From Paenibacillus sp. FSL R5-0766 (GTDB lineage: Bacteria > Bacillota > Bacilli > Paenibacillales > Paenibacillaceae): 64,000 bases of DNA. Shown one piece after another: positions 24,033 to 33,336 of the stretch. Positions within the stretch are counted from its first letter, which is position 1; the number at the start of each line of letters is the position of its first letter. Where the stretch lies: assembly GCF_037971845.1 (NCBI RefSeq), contig NZ_CP150227.1:6696001-6760000 (forward strand), in the 5' to 3' direction. The position numbers were made by a program, and so were the translations under genes. The notes beneath the pieces were generated by a model. That model saw nothing but the letters and a program-made list of their open reading frames with translations, was not told the origin of the DNA and did not search any database.

Positions 24033-26621
24033 TCAATCTACTTCTTCCTCCGGCACAGTCGGCTCGTCGTCAGGCTTCGCTGTCACTCTGGACTGTACTT
24101 CCTCCATCCGGCTGGACACCTTCTGATACAGGTAAGAGATCCCAAGCAATAGTACGCCAAAGCTGAAATAGGCAAAGATTTTGCTGCCCGAGGTGAGCAT
24201 CCCCACATCATAGAACACCATCTTACCCGTGGCGAACAACGTGAGTCCCAGGCCGAGACGCCGAATCATGACATATTTTCTACGGAATCCATAGGCAATA
24301 TAGAGAATCGCGAGCAGCAGATAGATCAGGCTGAACATCAGCCCCACATCACCCCACTGGAACTGAATCGTCAGGAATACGGTGATGACACCGAGCAGAT
24401 ACACCCCTGCGATAACCGGGTACCATTCAATGCTCTTGAACTGCCCGCGGATGCCTGCAATTAGCAGATCCCTTCCTGCAAAGAATACCCCTACGTTAAA
24501 GATAATTAACACCAGCAAACCAACAATCTCCGCCGCCGTATGCTGTTGAACTTCCGGCTGAAGCGCTGGCATGGTTAAGGTTACGGCCAGTGCAATACAG
24601 CAGCCAATAGCATGCAAGAAGGTGGTATACACCTGCACGTATTGATCACGCAACAACTTCACTTTGCTCAAACCATAGGCCAATGCAATCGTGAGAGCTG
24701 CGAACATGAGTAACTTGTAGAACATGTATAACAGGAACGTCCCATCCACAGCTCTGGTATACAATTCATTCGATTCATACAGCACGTATAACCACAGATT
24801 GGCAAGTGTCACATACTTGAATCCGTTTAGGAAGCCCTGCTCCAGTTGGCTGTATTTGAATCTCTCTCTGGAAGATGAGCTGCTGTGAACTGCCCAGGCA
24901 TAATACAGTGTAATCAGCAAGGTTCCCAGCGTGATGCTGGAGTATTTTAACATAAAGTAAGAACGTTCCCCGATGAAGAGTAGCGTCAGCAGATCATAGT
25001 AAACAAAAGTGGTTAAACATAGCAGCACGATGCCCCATCCGGCACGTTCCACCGACTTGAGTCGTTTCAGATGTCCAAGCGTAACCAACAGAACTCCTTC
25101 GATTAACCAACCCATCGATAACCACTTGGCCCCGAACTGGAACGGAATAATCAGAATGGCAAAGGTCAGGGAAGTGACATAGAAGAGCAGAATGGTCTGT
25201 TTCTCCTGAGCCATATTACGCTGAACGAATCGTGCGAGGCCCAGATATACCAGACAGAAGATCAAAGCCAACAAGCCCTGAGCATCATTCCAATTCGCCA
25301 CATCAAATAACACGTATAACATCAGACAGCTGATGCTCGTATTCATGGCGAGCAGAGCGAAATCCCACCAGGTTAACTTCATCCGGTGTTTGAACGGATA
25401 TGCCAGTGTAATGCCCAGATATAATGCAAACGTCACAATGGAATACAACATGCCAATCTTCTCACTTGGCGACAGCCACAAGAGGATGAGCATGGACGGT
25501 GTGTTGAACAGAAAACTGATATAGTGCACAACCGGCCACCGTTTGCCAAACGAAATGAACACAATAATACCGTTTAAGAGCAGCAGATAGATCATGGCTA
25601 CATAGACAGCAGGGCCCTCAAGCCCGAACGAGAACATATACGAGAATAACGGAAGATATCCGCCTACCAGACCCAATGAACAGATGGTCTTCGACTGATA
25701 CCTCAGGGACAACAATACGGAGATTGCCGATACCAATACAGACAGGGCAAGTCCCGTATATAACCCGATAATATGCAGTAAAAAGTAACTATAGAAGACG
25801 GAGCCGAACAACACGGAGATCCCGCCGCCGAGCAGCCCCATCGCAAACGTCTGCTTTTTGCGTCGGAACAGCAACTCTCCTCCAGCCAGCATCAGAGCAC
25901 CAAGCAGGAAAAAGGCTCCGCTCTTCATCTCGTCATTAAACCAGGTTGAGTACGAGTATTGGAACGCTGCTCCAACCCCCAGAATGAGGAGCAGGATGGC
26001 TACTTTGTTGATCCAGCTAAGTCCAATCTTCATCTCCATGCGATTCTGCTTGATCCGGCGCTGAATGGTCTCTTCGCTCAATCCCTCCTCCGCCATCTGC
26101 TCATATCCACGCTCCATGTGCCCACGTAGAGCCTCTTCTCTCTCCCGTACGGCCCGCTTGTGCGATTCAATGCGCTCATTCACCTCTGCGGCAAGGTAAG
26201 AAATCCTTTCCTTCACCTCGTGGGAATCCTCTTGCAACTCCTGTGTTGCCTGGTTGTATAGCGCGTTCAGATTGGATTTGGTTCGATGTTCATGGAATGC
26301 AATTCGATCATGATGTACCGCTGTTTTCCCTTGAAAATAGGTCTCCATCTTCTCCCGGGATACCCGGATCAGATTCAGCTTCTCATCCAGCATCTGTTCA
26401 GATAACGCCATGCGAAGACGTGCATTCTCTTCTTCCATCTTGCGCGAGCGATGTTCAAGCTGTCGCAGCTTGAGCTTGTGTGCTTCATACTGTTCCTGTA
26501 ACTGTTCATTCTTAACAATCAGGTCATCGGACTGGTACTCCTGGAGCAAGGCGTGATACTCCTTCGCCAGTTGTTTCTGCTGCTCCTGAACCTGCCCAAG
26601 CCGTTCCTTAAACTCCTTCAT
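24033..26621 (-). CDS. DUF2339 polytopic membrane protein with N-terminal coiled coil
   Basis: The 862-residue protein has a long charged coiled coil (about 1-195, Glu/Gln/Lys-rich heptads) followed by a domain with over twenty predicted membrane segments and Gly-rich turns such as ILLLILGVGAAFQYS and LLGGGISVLFGS. That is the DUF2339 layout. Function in the family is not established; it is often linked to the cell envelope. The C-terminus ends in an acidic Pro/Glu tail. GGAGGAAGCTC precedes the ATG. It is downstream of the LCP gene in the same direction, but a terminator lies between them. Confidence 0.85.
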   Translation of the reverse strand: MKEFKERLGQVQEQQKQLAKEYHALLQEYQSDDLIVKNEQLQEQYEAHKLKLRQLEHRSRKMEEENARLRMALSEQMLDEKLNLIRVSREKMETYFQGKTAVHHDRIAFHEHRTKSNLNALYNQATQELQEDSHEVKERISYLAAEVNERIESHKRAVREREEALRGHMERGYEQMAEEGLSEETIQRRIKQNRMEMKIGLSWINKVAILLLILGVGAAFQYSYSTWFNDEMKSGAFFLLGALMLAGGELLFRRKKQTFAMGLLGGGISVLFGSVFYSYFLLHIIGLYTGLALSVLVSAISVLLSLRYQSKTICSLGLVGGYLPLFSYMFSFGLEGPAVYVAMIYLLLLNGIIVFISFGKRWPVVHYISFLFNTPSMLILLWLSPSEKIGMLYSIVTFALYLGITLAYPFKHRMKLTWWDFALLAMNTSISCLMLYVLFDVANWNDAQGLLALIFCLVYLGLARFVQRNMAQEKQTILLFYVTSLTFAILIIPFQFGAKWLSMGWLIEGVLLVTLGHLKRLKSVERAGWGIVLLCLTTFVYYDLLTLLFIGERSYFMLKYSSITLGTLLITLYYAWAVHSSSSSRERFKYSQLEQGFLNGFKYVTLANLWLYVLYESNELYTRAVDGTFLLYMFYKLLMFAALTIALAYGLSKVKLLRDQYVQVYTTFLHAIGCCIALAVTLTMPALQPEVQQHTAAEIVGLLVLIIFNVGVFFAGRDLLIAGIRGQFKSIEWYPVIAGVYLLGVITVFLTIQFQWGDVGLMFSLIYLLLAILYIAYGFRRKYVMIRRLGLGLTLFATGKMVFYDVGMLTSGSKIFAYFSFGVLLLGISYLYQKVSSRMEEVQSRVTAKPDDEPTVPEEEVD

Positions 26622-26742
26622 GAGCTTCCTCCGTTGGTCGATGTTTAATCTTTTCCCTATATTTTACTATATGTATGCCATAAAAAGAGGTTTAAACATT
26701 AGATATATCTGTGCAATATTTCATCCGTAGGATCTCAAACGC

Positions 26743-26776
26743 AAAAAAGCCGGGAAGCAGCCGCTTCTCCCGACTT
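26743..26776 (-). terminator. Terminator after the LCP gene
   Basis: On the minus strand AAGTCGGGAGAAGC pairs with GCTTCCCGGCTT and is followed by TTTTTT. It lies just after the LCP stop and ahead of the DUF2339 gene. Confidence 0.85.
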
Positions 26777-26809
26777 ACATTCATATGAGCTTTGCACAAG
26801 AATGGATGC

Positions 26810-27850
26810 TTATGCCGCATCACTCGTCTCTGATTGGTCCGCTGACTCGGGCTCAATTATCTCGGTCGCATCAGGGTCCAGCCAACTGGCGATCATGCCA
26901 CGCACATACTGCAGATCGTCCTCCGACAGATCGTAGTACCATGTGCCACTGTGCGTTGCACCCTCACCCTTCAGCATGTAATTGCTGATCGTTGGTATGC
27001 TATCTTTCATATATAAGGACTCGGCAAATTTCACGATAAAGTCCGAGGTCATGTTAGTTGTAAAATTCGATCCGGCAATCTGGATTACATCCGGGATCTT
27101 GGTCAGATTTTTGACTTCCAGCGCACGATTCATGAAGGCACTTAAAAAAATCCGGTGACGCATCGTCCGATTGAAATCGGAATCTTCCCGGTAACGCACA
27201 TATCCAAGCGCTTCTTCGCCGCTATAGATCGGTTTATTCGCTTCGACAAACAGCTTTTCATGCGCTTTTGATTTGTTCTCAATATTTTTCTTGATCGGCA
27301 GTTCCACACCACCCACCGCATCAACAATATCCTTGAGCCCGTTAAAATTAATCGCGGCATAGAAATCCACTTTGTTCCCCAGCAAATTCTCCACCGTGTC
27401 CATCGCCATCTTGGCTTCACCGTGGGCATACGCTGAGTTGATCTTCGACTTCACATCCCGGCCGACAATCTCGGTATAGGAATCACGTGGAATGGACAGC
27501 AGCAGCACTTTATTATCTTCGGGACGCACGACGGAATAGATGATGGTATCCGAACGGCTTGGTTCGTTATCCCGTTGGTCAATCCCTAGCAGCAACAGCG
27601 AGAATGGGTCCGTATGTTCCACGACAGGGGCATCCTTATCGCCCGCTGGTACAAAGGAGTCATCCAAGGCTTCCTTCACCGTAGCTGAAGCGAACATATT
27701 AAAGGCAAACACGACGAGTTGCTTTTGATAGATAAATCCGAGTCCTCCCAACACAAGCAGCACACTTAGGGTGATGATTAATGGCTTCTTCCATTTCTTC
27801 TTTGGTTTCTTCGGCTTCCGTCTTGTTAAATGTGCGGCACTGTTTTCCAT
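26810..27850 (-). CDS. LytR-CpsA-Psr (LCP) family cell-wall polymer ligase
   Basis: The 346-residue protein has a basic cytoplasmic tip (RRKPKKPKKKWKK), one membrane helix at about 24-44, and an extracytoplasmic LCP domain. Characteristic parts are LLLLGIDQRD, SDTIIYSVV, LLSIPRDSY, INSAYAHG, VGGVELPI and the arginine-rich ALGYVRYRE...RTMRHR motif. LCP enzymes transfer teichoic acids or other glycopolymers from lipid carriers to peptidoglycan. The C-terminal tail is acidic (EIIEPESADQSE). The second of two adjacent ATG codons is used because its spacing from AAGGAGA is better. Polymer specificity cannot be read. Confidence 0.92.
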   Translation of the reverse strand: MENSAAHLTRRKPKKPKKKWKKPLIITLSVLLVLGGLGFIYQKQLVVFAFNMFASATVKEALDDSFVPAGDKDAPVVEHTDPFSLLLLGIDQRDNEPSRSDTIIYSVVRPEDNKVLLLSIPRDSYTEIVGRDVKSKINSAYAHGEAKMAMDTVENLLGNKVDFYAAINFNGLKDIVDAVGGVELPIKKNIENKSKAHEKLFVEANKPIYSGEEALGYVRYREDSDFNRTMRHRIFLSAFMNRALEVKNLTKIPDVIQIAGSNFTTNMTSDFIVKFAESLYMKDSIPTISNYMLKGEGATHSGTWYYDLSEDDLQYVRGMIASWLDPDATEIIEPESADQSETSDAA

Positions 27851-27962
27851 CATATCTCCTTTAATAACGGGTTCTTAGAATCATTTAACTATATTAATAA
27901 CACGTTTTCAATAGATTACGTTATAATCTGCTATACATAAACAAGCATAAAGGGAGCGATGA

Positions 27963-28940
27963 ATGATGGAATATCGACGTTTAGGCAATAGTGGTTTGCG
28001 TGTGTCGGCACTGGGGCTTGGCACCAATGCGTTTGGCAAACGCGCGGATGAAGTAGCTTCTACCCGCATTATTCATGCAGCGATGGATCAGGGCATCAAC
28101 TTTATCGATACCGCCAATATCTACGCAGGCACGGAATCGGAACGCATCATCGGACAGGCTCTCACAGGTCGACGGGAAAACGCGGTGCTTGCTACCAAGG
28201 CCGGATTACCCCGGCATGATGGTCCTCATGGGCGGGGTTCCTCCCGCTACCATCTGCAACAAGAGCTGGAACATAGCCTGCGGCGCCTGCAAACGGATTA
28301 TGTGGATCTGTACCAGATCCATACCTTTGATCCGCATACACCGCTGGATGAGACACTGCGCACACTGGACGATATGGTCACTTCCGGCAAAGTCCGTTAC
28401 ATCGGAGCCTCCAACTATGCAGCCTGGGAGCTGATGAAAGCTTTAGGCATCAGTGAACAGAAAGATTATGTGCGCTACATCTCCACCCAAACCAGCTACT
28501 CTCTGGCTGACCGTACACCCGAGCTTGAACTGGTACCGTTGTGTCTCGATCAGGGTGTAGGCATTATTCCGTACTTCCCGTTGGCAGGTGGTATTCTCAC
28601 GGGTAAATATAACGGACAGACCCGTGTGCCTTCTGGTTCCAGAGCAGACACCGATCCGTCCTTCAACCGTTTCCTGCTGGAGCATAATATCCAACTGAGT
28701 GATCAAGTGAGTGCTAAAGCGGCCTCATATGGTTGCTCCCCTAGTGTGCTGTCACTCGCATGGTTGCTGACACGTCCGGCTGTATCCACAGTGATTGTTG
28801 GCGCTACACACACCGATCAGTTGGAACATAATCTGGCTAGTCTGGACATGTCAATGCCTGATGAGCTGTTGGCCGATCTGGACCAGATCAGTGACTCTTT
28901 CCGTCGCCGCGAGCCGTTTGCGTCCTATCGAATCGATTGA
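27963..28940 (+). CDS. Aldo/keto reductase
   Basis: The 325-residue TIM-barrel oxidoreductase has the AKR tetrad: Asp and Tyr in FIDTANIYAG, Lys in LATKAGLP, His in LYQIHTFDPH. The opening EYRRLGNSGLRVSALGLG and ending VIVGATHTDQLEHNL are typical of the NADPH-dependent AKR11/AKR12-like group. The substrate is unknown. AAGGGAG lies 6 bases before the ATG; a second ATG follows immediately. It appears monocistronic, divergent from the LCP gene, with a terminator after it. Confidence 0.9.
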   Translation: MMEYRRLGNSGLRVSALGLGTNAFGKRADEVASTRIIHAAMDQGINFIDTANIYAGTESERIIGQALTGRRENAVLATKAGLPRHDGPHGRGSSRYHLQQELEHSLRRLQTDYVDLYQIHTFDPHTPLDETLRTLDDMVTSGKVRYIGASNYAAWELMKALGISEQKDYVRYISTQTSYSLADRTPELELVPLCLDQGVGIIPYFPLAGGILTGKYNGQTRVPSGSRADTDPSFNRFLLEHNIQLSDQVSAKAASYGCSPSVLSLAWLLTRPAVSTVIVGATHTDQLEHNLASLDMSMPDELLADLDQISDSFRRREPFASYRID

Positions 28941-28951
28941 GCAACCGAAAC

Positions 28952-28983
28952 AGACCTCCCGACAAGATGAAGTCAGGAGGTCT
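28952..28983. terminator. Hairpin after the aldo/keto reductase
   Basis: AGACCTCC pairs with GGAGGTCT, plus an inner GAC/GTC. The following sequence is only moderately T-rich. Confidence 0.65.
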
Positions 28984-29084
28984 ATTTGTATTTTGCAGCG
29001 GTGCTATAATTATTAATAATTAGAAAATTTCCCAGTTCCACTACATTCTGTAGTTTAATAAATTAAAAAAAGATATATTACGGA

Positions 29085-29546
29085 TCAACTCTCTGTTTTT
29101 TGGCGAAGAAACTCCTGCATGATCTCCATATACTCTTCCTTACGATGATCCAAAGTTTCGAAGAATGCCTTGTCCGACTCCTCGACCAGATGAATTCCCT
29201 CCACAGCCAATCGGGTTCCTTCTTCCGTTGTTGTGATAATGTTGGCACGCGTATCTGTCTGATGACGGGCGCGGGTAATTAATCCCCTTTTTTCAAGCGC
29301 ACGTAGAACCTGAGAAGTTACGTTAACATCCACCTTGGCAAAATGAGCAATTTGAACCTGAGTAACTCCTTTGCCTTCCTCATCGTGTTCATTGAGCCAC
29401 AAACAGGCGTGCAATAATACAAATTGAGGTTGTGTCAGTTCGAGGGGCTCCAGCACCCTGCGTACTTCCTTTTGCCACATGGATGTAACCTGCCATAACA
29501 GATATCCCGGGCTTTCTTGTGCGTTTTTATACCTTGAGCTTGTCAT
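29085..29546 (-). CDS. MarR-family transcriptional regulator
   Basis: The 153-residue protein has the MarR winged helix (about 30-110): QPQFVLLHACLWL, then VTQVQIAHFAKVDVNVTSQVLRALEKRGLITR and the wing TDTRANIITTTEEG. No Cys lies in the DNA-binding region to suggest thiol sensing. GGAGGTATGAG precedes the ATG. It lies downstream of the AIM24 gene in the same orientation, 134 bases away, and converges on the aldo/keto reductase. The regulon is unknown. Confidence 0.9.
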   Translation of the reverse strand: MTSSRYKNAQESPGYLLWQVTSMWQKEVRRVLEPLELTQPQFVLLHACLWLNEHDEEGKGVTQVQIAHFAKVDVNVTSQVLRALEKRGLITRARHQTDTRANIITTTEEGTRLAVEGIHLVEESDKAFFETLDHRKEEYMEIMQEFLRQKTES

Positions 29547-29680
29547 CTCATACCTCCATGATGTGCGACCTTATGCAACAGAATATGTACCCGTCAGTTA
29601 ATGAAGTAAATCCATTATTCATATAACGATGATGGAAACATATCCGTTGCAATTCTGTGTGTTCTTTCTCAAAAAAATAA

Positions 29681-30358
29681 TTAGCGGGCAGGAATAAACT
29701 GCTTCACCCATTGTCCGAATCCTTGCGGATTGCGGCTCTGTATAAGAATGGTTCCTTCTCCGCGGAACCGACATACCAGTCCTTCTCCACTTGTAACACT
29801 GGATAACCAGCCCTGTGAAGCTTTCTCAATACGGTAATCTACATAATGAGGCCATGCCACCAAATGGGCGTTATCCACGATCATTTCTTCACCTGCTGCC
29901 AGATTAATCGCATGGATGGCACCATAGGAAGACAGAAATACAGTTCCACGTCCGCTGATCTCAATAATGAAGAAACCTTCTCCCGAAAAGAGACCTTTCT
30001 TCAGGTTTTGCATTTTGGTATTCACCTGAATGCCCTCGGTTCCTGCCAGAAATCCGTCTTTCTGCACATAGAGTGAATAGGAACCGTCCAATTCAACAGC
30101 TTCTACATCGCCCATGCTTGAAGGTGAGAGCAGAATCTCTGCCGACCCACCCGCAGCCGTCAGTTCCTGAAAGAAAAACTTCTCCCCGCTCAACATCCGA
30201 CCGAACCCGGCAAACATCCCGCCTTCTGCTGAACCCTTCAGTTCAACCGTAGGCGTCATGGATACCATCGCACCACTCTCAGCCTTGAACCGCTCTCCCC
30301 GCTGCAAATGTACCTTGAGCATCGCAAAAGCACCATCATATAAAATCTCATAGTTCAT
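29681..30358 (-). CDS. AIM24/TIGR00266 family protein
   Basis: The 225-residue protein is a beta-rich AIM24 family member: GAFAMLKVHLQRGERFKAESGAM at the start, GGMFAGFGRMLSGEKFFFQ and SGRGTVFLSSYGAIHAINL later. There is no signal peptide. Bacterial members are of unknown function; yeast Aim24 is mitochondrial. Its ATG overlaps the HxlR regulator stop as ATGA, so the two are translationally coupled. That ties it to the HxlR-controlled exporter region. Confidence 0.88.
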   Translation of the reverse strand: MNYEILYDGAFAMLKVHLQRGERFKAESGAMVSMTPTVELKGSAEGGMFAGFGRMLSGEKFFFQELTAAGGSAEILLSPSSMGDVEAVELDGSYSLYVQKDGFLAGTEGIQVNTKMQNLKKGLFSGEGFFIIEISGRGTVFLSSYGAIHAINLAAGEEMIVDNAHLVAWPHYVDYRIEKASQGWLSSVTSGEGLVCRFRGEGTILIQSRNPQGFGQWVKQFIPAR

Positions 30359-30750
30359 GGTTGCACCAGCTCCCTATTGTCAGAGTTAAAATCATTGAGT
30401 CCATTATCTTCCAGAACTGCTGATTTGTCTCCGTATTCCTTCATAATATGTTGATCTCCCCAATTACAGAGCGCATTGAGAATCGGTTCAAGACTTCTCC
30501 CGTAATCACTCAATTCGTATTCTACTTTGGGAGGGACCTGATTATATACGATACGGTTTACGATTCCGTCGTTTTCAAGCTCTCTGAGTTGCTGTGTTAA
30601 CATTTTCTGTGTGATTGCGGGCATAATACGTTTGAGATCACTGGTTCGTCTTTTCCCATGTGTCAGATGACAGAGAATGACGCATTTCCACTTGCCACCG
30701 ATCACCTCTAGGGTAGCTTCAACCGAGATGTTATATTTTTTTCTAACCAT
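30355..30750 (-). CDS. HxlR-family winged-helix regulator
   Basis: The 131-residue regulator opens with the HxlR pattern SVEATLEVIGGKWKCVILCHL and continues TSDLKRIMPAITQKMLTQQLRELENDGIVNR and VEYELSDYGRSL. HxlR proteins often respond to electrophiles or drugs, some through a Cys in the first helix; one Cys (KCVILC) is at that place. It is divergent from an MFS exporter gene, with tandem GTAC-rich palindromes between. GGGAGGAAGCAAGTA precedes the ATG. The C-terminal 25 residues are acidic and probably disordered. Confidence 0.9.
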   Translation of the reverse strand: MVRKKYNISVEATLEVIGGKWKCVILCHLTHGKRRTSDLKRIMPAITQKMLTQQLRELENDGIVNRIVYNQVPPKVEYELSDYGRSLEPILNALCNWGDQHIMKEYGDKSAVLEDNGLNDFNSDNRELVQP

Positions 30751-30804
30751 TACTTGCTTCCTCCCTGATGAATTGAATTACCTCCGTCACATGCTGTATA
30801 GGCA

Positions 30805-30839
30805 CCAAAAAGTACGTAGGGTACTAAAAAGTACGTACT
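30805..30839. promoter_or_regulatory. Candidate HxlR operator region
   Basis: AAAAAGTACGTA occurs twice in tandem. The first forms the inverted repeat AGTAC-GTAGG-GTACT (30811-30825) and the second the perfect palindrome AGTACGTACT (30830-30839). A further GTACGTA lies at 30879-30885. The sites sit between the divergent HxlR and MFS genes. Confidence 0.6.
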
Positions 30840-30914
30840 ATTCAATCTATACCGAATAACTCATAATAGCATTTGCCGGTACGTAAATCTACATTCTGGG
30901 GAGTTGAGCAAGAA

Positions 30915-32129
30915 ATGTTACAAGATTCAAAACGCAGCACGTGGGCACTGCTAGCACTGGCCATTAGTGCATTCGCAATCGGTACCACAGAGTTTATCAG
31001 CGTTGGGCTACTGCCCCTTATTGCAGATGACCTGGGCATTTCCGTAACTACAGCGGGACTGACCGTTACTTTATATGCATTAGGCGTTACCTTTGGGGCT
31101 CCTGTTCTGACCTCACTGACGTCTACCATATCACGCAAAACGCTATTGCTTGCCATCATGATTGTCTTCATTGCGGGTAACACAATGGCTGCACTATCGA
31201 CGGGCATTACCATGTTACTCATTGCACGAGTAGTGTCCGCTCTGGCACACGGGGTGTTCATGTCCATCGGCTCCACGATTGCAGCCGATTTGGTGCCTGC
31301 CACCCGTAGGGCGAGTGCTATTGCCATCATGTTCTCCGGTCTTACCATTGCCACAGTAACCGGTGTACCTCTCGGTACACTCATCGGCCAACATTGGGGC
31401 TGGCGCGCTGCCTTTATCCTGATTGTTGTGGTTGGCATCGTTGCGATGATCGGGAACCTGATACTCGTGCCATCCACGTTGAAGCGAGGAACACGGACGG
31501 CATTTCGGGATCAGCTGAAGCTCGTTACAGGTGGACGCTTGCTGCTTGCTTTTGCCATCACTGCTGTTGGGTACGGAGGAACATTTGTTGTGTTTACGTA
31601 TCTGTCCCCGTTGTTGCATGATATTAGCGGATATTCCGAGAAAACAGTAGCGTTCATTCTGTTGTTGTACGGAATCGCCATTGCTGTTGGCAACATCATC
31701 GGCGGCAGAGCAGCCAATCGCAACCCGCTCAAGGCGCTCTTCTACATGTTCATCATTCAGACCATCATTCTCGGCGTGATGTACTTCACCGTCCCATTCA
31801 AGTTGGCAGCACTGCTCACCATTATGGGTATGGGTCTGCTCGCCTTCATGAATGTGCCTGGTCTTCAGATGTACGTTGTAACCTTGGCTGAACGATATGC
31901 ACCACAGGCCAAGGATGTAGCCTCAGCCTTTAACATCGCCGCATTTAATGCAGGGATCGCTATAGGTGCCTATTTGGGTGGAGTGATCAATGATTCCATC
32001 GGTTTGATTCACACGACATGGGTCGGTGCCTTGATGGTTCTCGTAGCTGTAATCCTGACCGCTTGGGCTAAAATGCTGGAAAGCAAGGATCAACATGCAT
32101 CAGTCGAAATGGAGAAAGCTTCGTTCTAA
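30915..32129 (+). CDS. MFS exporter, DHA1 (AraJ/YdhP-like)
   Basis: The 404-residue protein has twelve predicted helices and the MFS signatures of drug:H+ antiporter-1 proteins: FAIGTTEFISVGLLPLIADDLG in helix 1, ARVVSALAHGVFMSIG around helix 4, and GVPLGTLIGQHWGWRAAF in helix 5. It probably exports drugs or sugars. ATG 30915 is chosen with GGGGAG about 11 bases upstream; a TTG at 30873 lies in the promoter/operator region. Divergent from hxlR-AIM24 and followed by an aldo/keto reductase gene 196 bases on. Confidence 0.88.
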   Translation: MLQDSKRSTWALLALAISAFAIGTTEFISVGLLPLIADDLGISVTTAGLTVTLYALGVTFGAPVLTSLTSTISRKTLLLAIMIVFIAGNTMAALSTGITMLLIARVVSALAHGVFMSIGSTIAADLVPATRRASAIAIMFSGLTIATVTGVPLGTLIGQHWGWRAAFILIVVVGIVAMIGNLILVPSTLKRGTRTAFRDQLKLVTGGRLLLAFAITAVGYGGTFVVFTYLSPLLHDISGYSEKTVAFILLLYGIAIAVGNIIGGRAANRNPLKALFYMFIIQTIILGVMYFTVPFKLAALLTIMGMGLLAFMNVPGLQMYVVTLAERYAPQAKDVASAFNIAAFNAGIAIGAYLGGVINDSIGLIHTTWVGALMVLVAVILTAWAKMLESKDQHASVEMEKASF

Positions 32130-32325
32130 TTTCCATTCCGACCATAGGTCTCACTCTTATATATATCAGTTCCAGCCTTCGAGGGGAACCGGTTTCATAT
32201 GGTATTTTATTATACTATAATACGTTGAACCCAATTTGATCTACTATGATTTAATTTTGTATGATAAAACAACAAAAATTCAGCTTAATATGACTGATTT
32301 TTACACACTTTAAGGAGGAAATCTC

Positions 32326-33183
32326 ATGACAACAGCTCAAACCGCACAACATTTACAATCCACAGTAACTCTGCATAACGGTGTTTCTATGCCTTGGTTC
32401 GGACTTGGTGTATTTAAGGTAGAAGAAGGATCTGAACTGATTGAAGCTGTGAAAAATGCGATTAAACATGGCTACCGAAGCATTGATACTGCTGCAATAT
32501 ACGGCAATGAAGCCGGTGTTGGTCAAGCGATTGCAGAAGCTTTGCAAGAAAACAACCTGAAACGCGAAGAACTGTTTGTTACATCTAAAGTATGGAATGC
32601 AGACCTTGGATATGAAGAGACTCTTGCGGCTTTTGATACCACATTGAACAAACTGGGACTGGAATACCTGGACCTGTATCTGATTCACTGGCCTAAGGCA
32701 GGCAAATACAAAGCAGCCTGGAAAGCAATCGAGGAACTGTACGCAGCTGGCCGCATTAAGGCCATCGGTGTAAGCAACTTCCAGATTCATCATCTCGAAG
32801 ACTTGATGCAGGATGCCAAAGTAAAACCGATGATTAATCAGGTGGAATACCACCCTCGACTGACTCAGGTTGAGCTTAAGGCTTTCTGTGAAAAGCATGG
32901 TATCCAGCTTGAAGCTTGGTCCCCTCTGATGCAAGGTCAGCTGTTGGACAATCCAGTGCTCACGGCGATCGCTTCAGCCAAAGGCAAATCGGTTGCACAA
33001 GTCATCCTGCGTTGGGATCTGCAAAATGGGGTCATTACCATTCCGAAGTCCACCAAGGAACACCGGATTATTGAGAATTCCTCCATCTTCGACTTTGAAC
33101 TTTCAAATGAAGAGATGGATCAGATCAGTGCTCTGAACGAAGATGTACGCGTTGGACCTGATCCGGACAACTTCGATTTCTAA
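32326..33183 (+). CDS. Aldo/keto reductase (YvgN/2,5-diketo-gluconate reductase-like)
   Basis: The 285-residue enzyme has the AKR tetrad: Asp and Tyr in YRSIDTAAIYGNE, Lys in FVTSKVWN, His in LYLIHWPK. It also has GVSNFQIHHL and the C-terminal cofactor motif TIPKSTKEHRI. Similar proteins reduce methylglyoxal and other small aldehydes with NADPH. AAGGAGGAAATCTC precedes the ATG. With the HxlR regulator and exporter just upstream, it may belong to an aldehyde or toxicant response, though 196 bases separate it from the exporter and it may have its own promoter. Confidence 0.9.
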   Translation: MTTAQTAQHLQSTVTLHNGVSMPWFGLGVFKVEEGSELIEAVKNAIKHGYRSIDTAAIYGNEAGVGQAIAEALQENNLKREELFVTSKVWNADLGYEETLAAFDTTLNKLGLEYLDLYLIHWPKAGKYKAAWKAIEELYAAGRIKAIGVSNFQIHHLEDLMQDAKVKPMINQVEYHPRLTQVELKAFCEKHGIQLEAWSPLMQGQLLDNPVLTAIASAKGKSVAQVILRWDLQNGVITIPKSTKEHRIIENSSIFDFELSNEEMDQISALNEDVRVGPDPDNFDF

Positions 33184-33221
33184 TGAACAGCCTTTTTGGA
33201 GCCTGCTTTGTTTGACATAAC

Positions 33222-33264
33222 ATAACGAAAAAACACCGGGCCAGTATCCGGTGTTTTTCGTTAT
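33222..33264. terminator. Bidirectional terminator between reductase and chitinase genes
   Basis: ATAACGAAAAA-ACACCGG pairs with CCGGTGTTTTTCGTTAT. A- and T-tracts flank it on both sides, so it can serve both convergent genes. Confidence 0.88.
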
Positions 33265-33336
33265 ATTCTCTTCCCTATAGCCAAGCCTCGCTAACACTGC
33301 ACGTTTCAATTCAAAATGTTGTAACCCATTTTTTAA

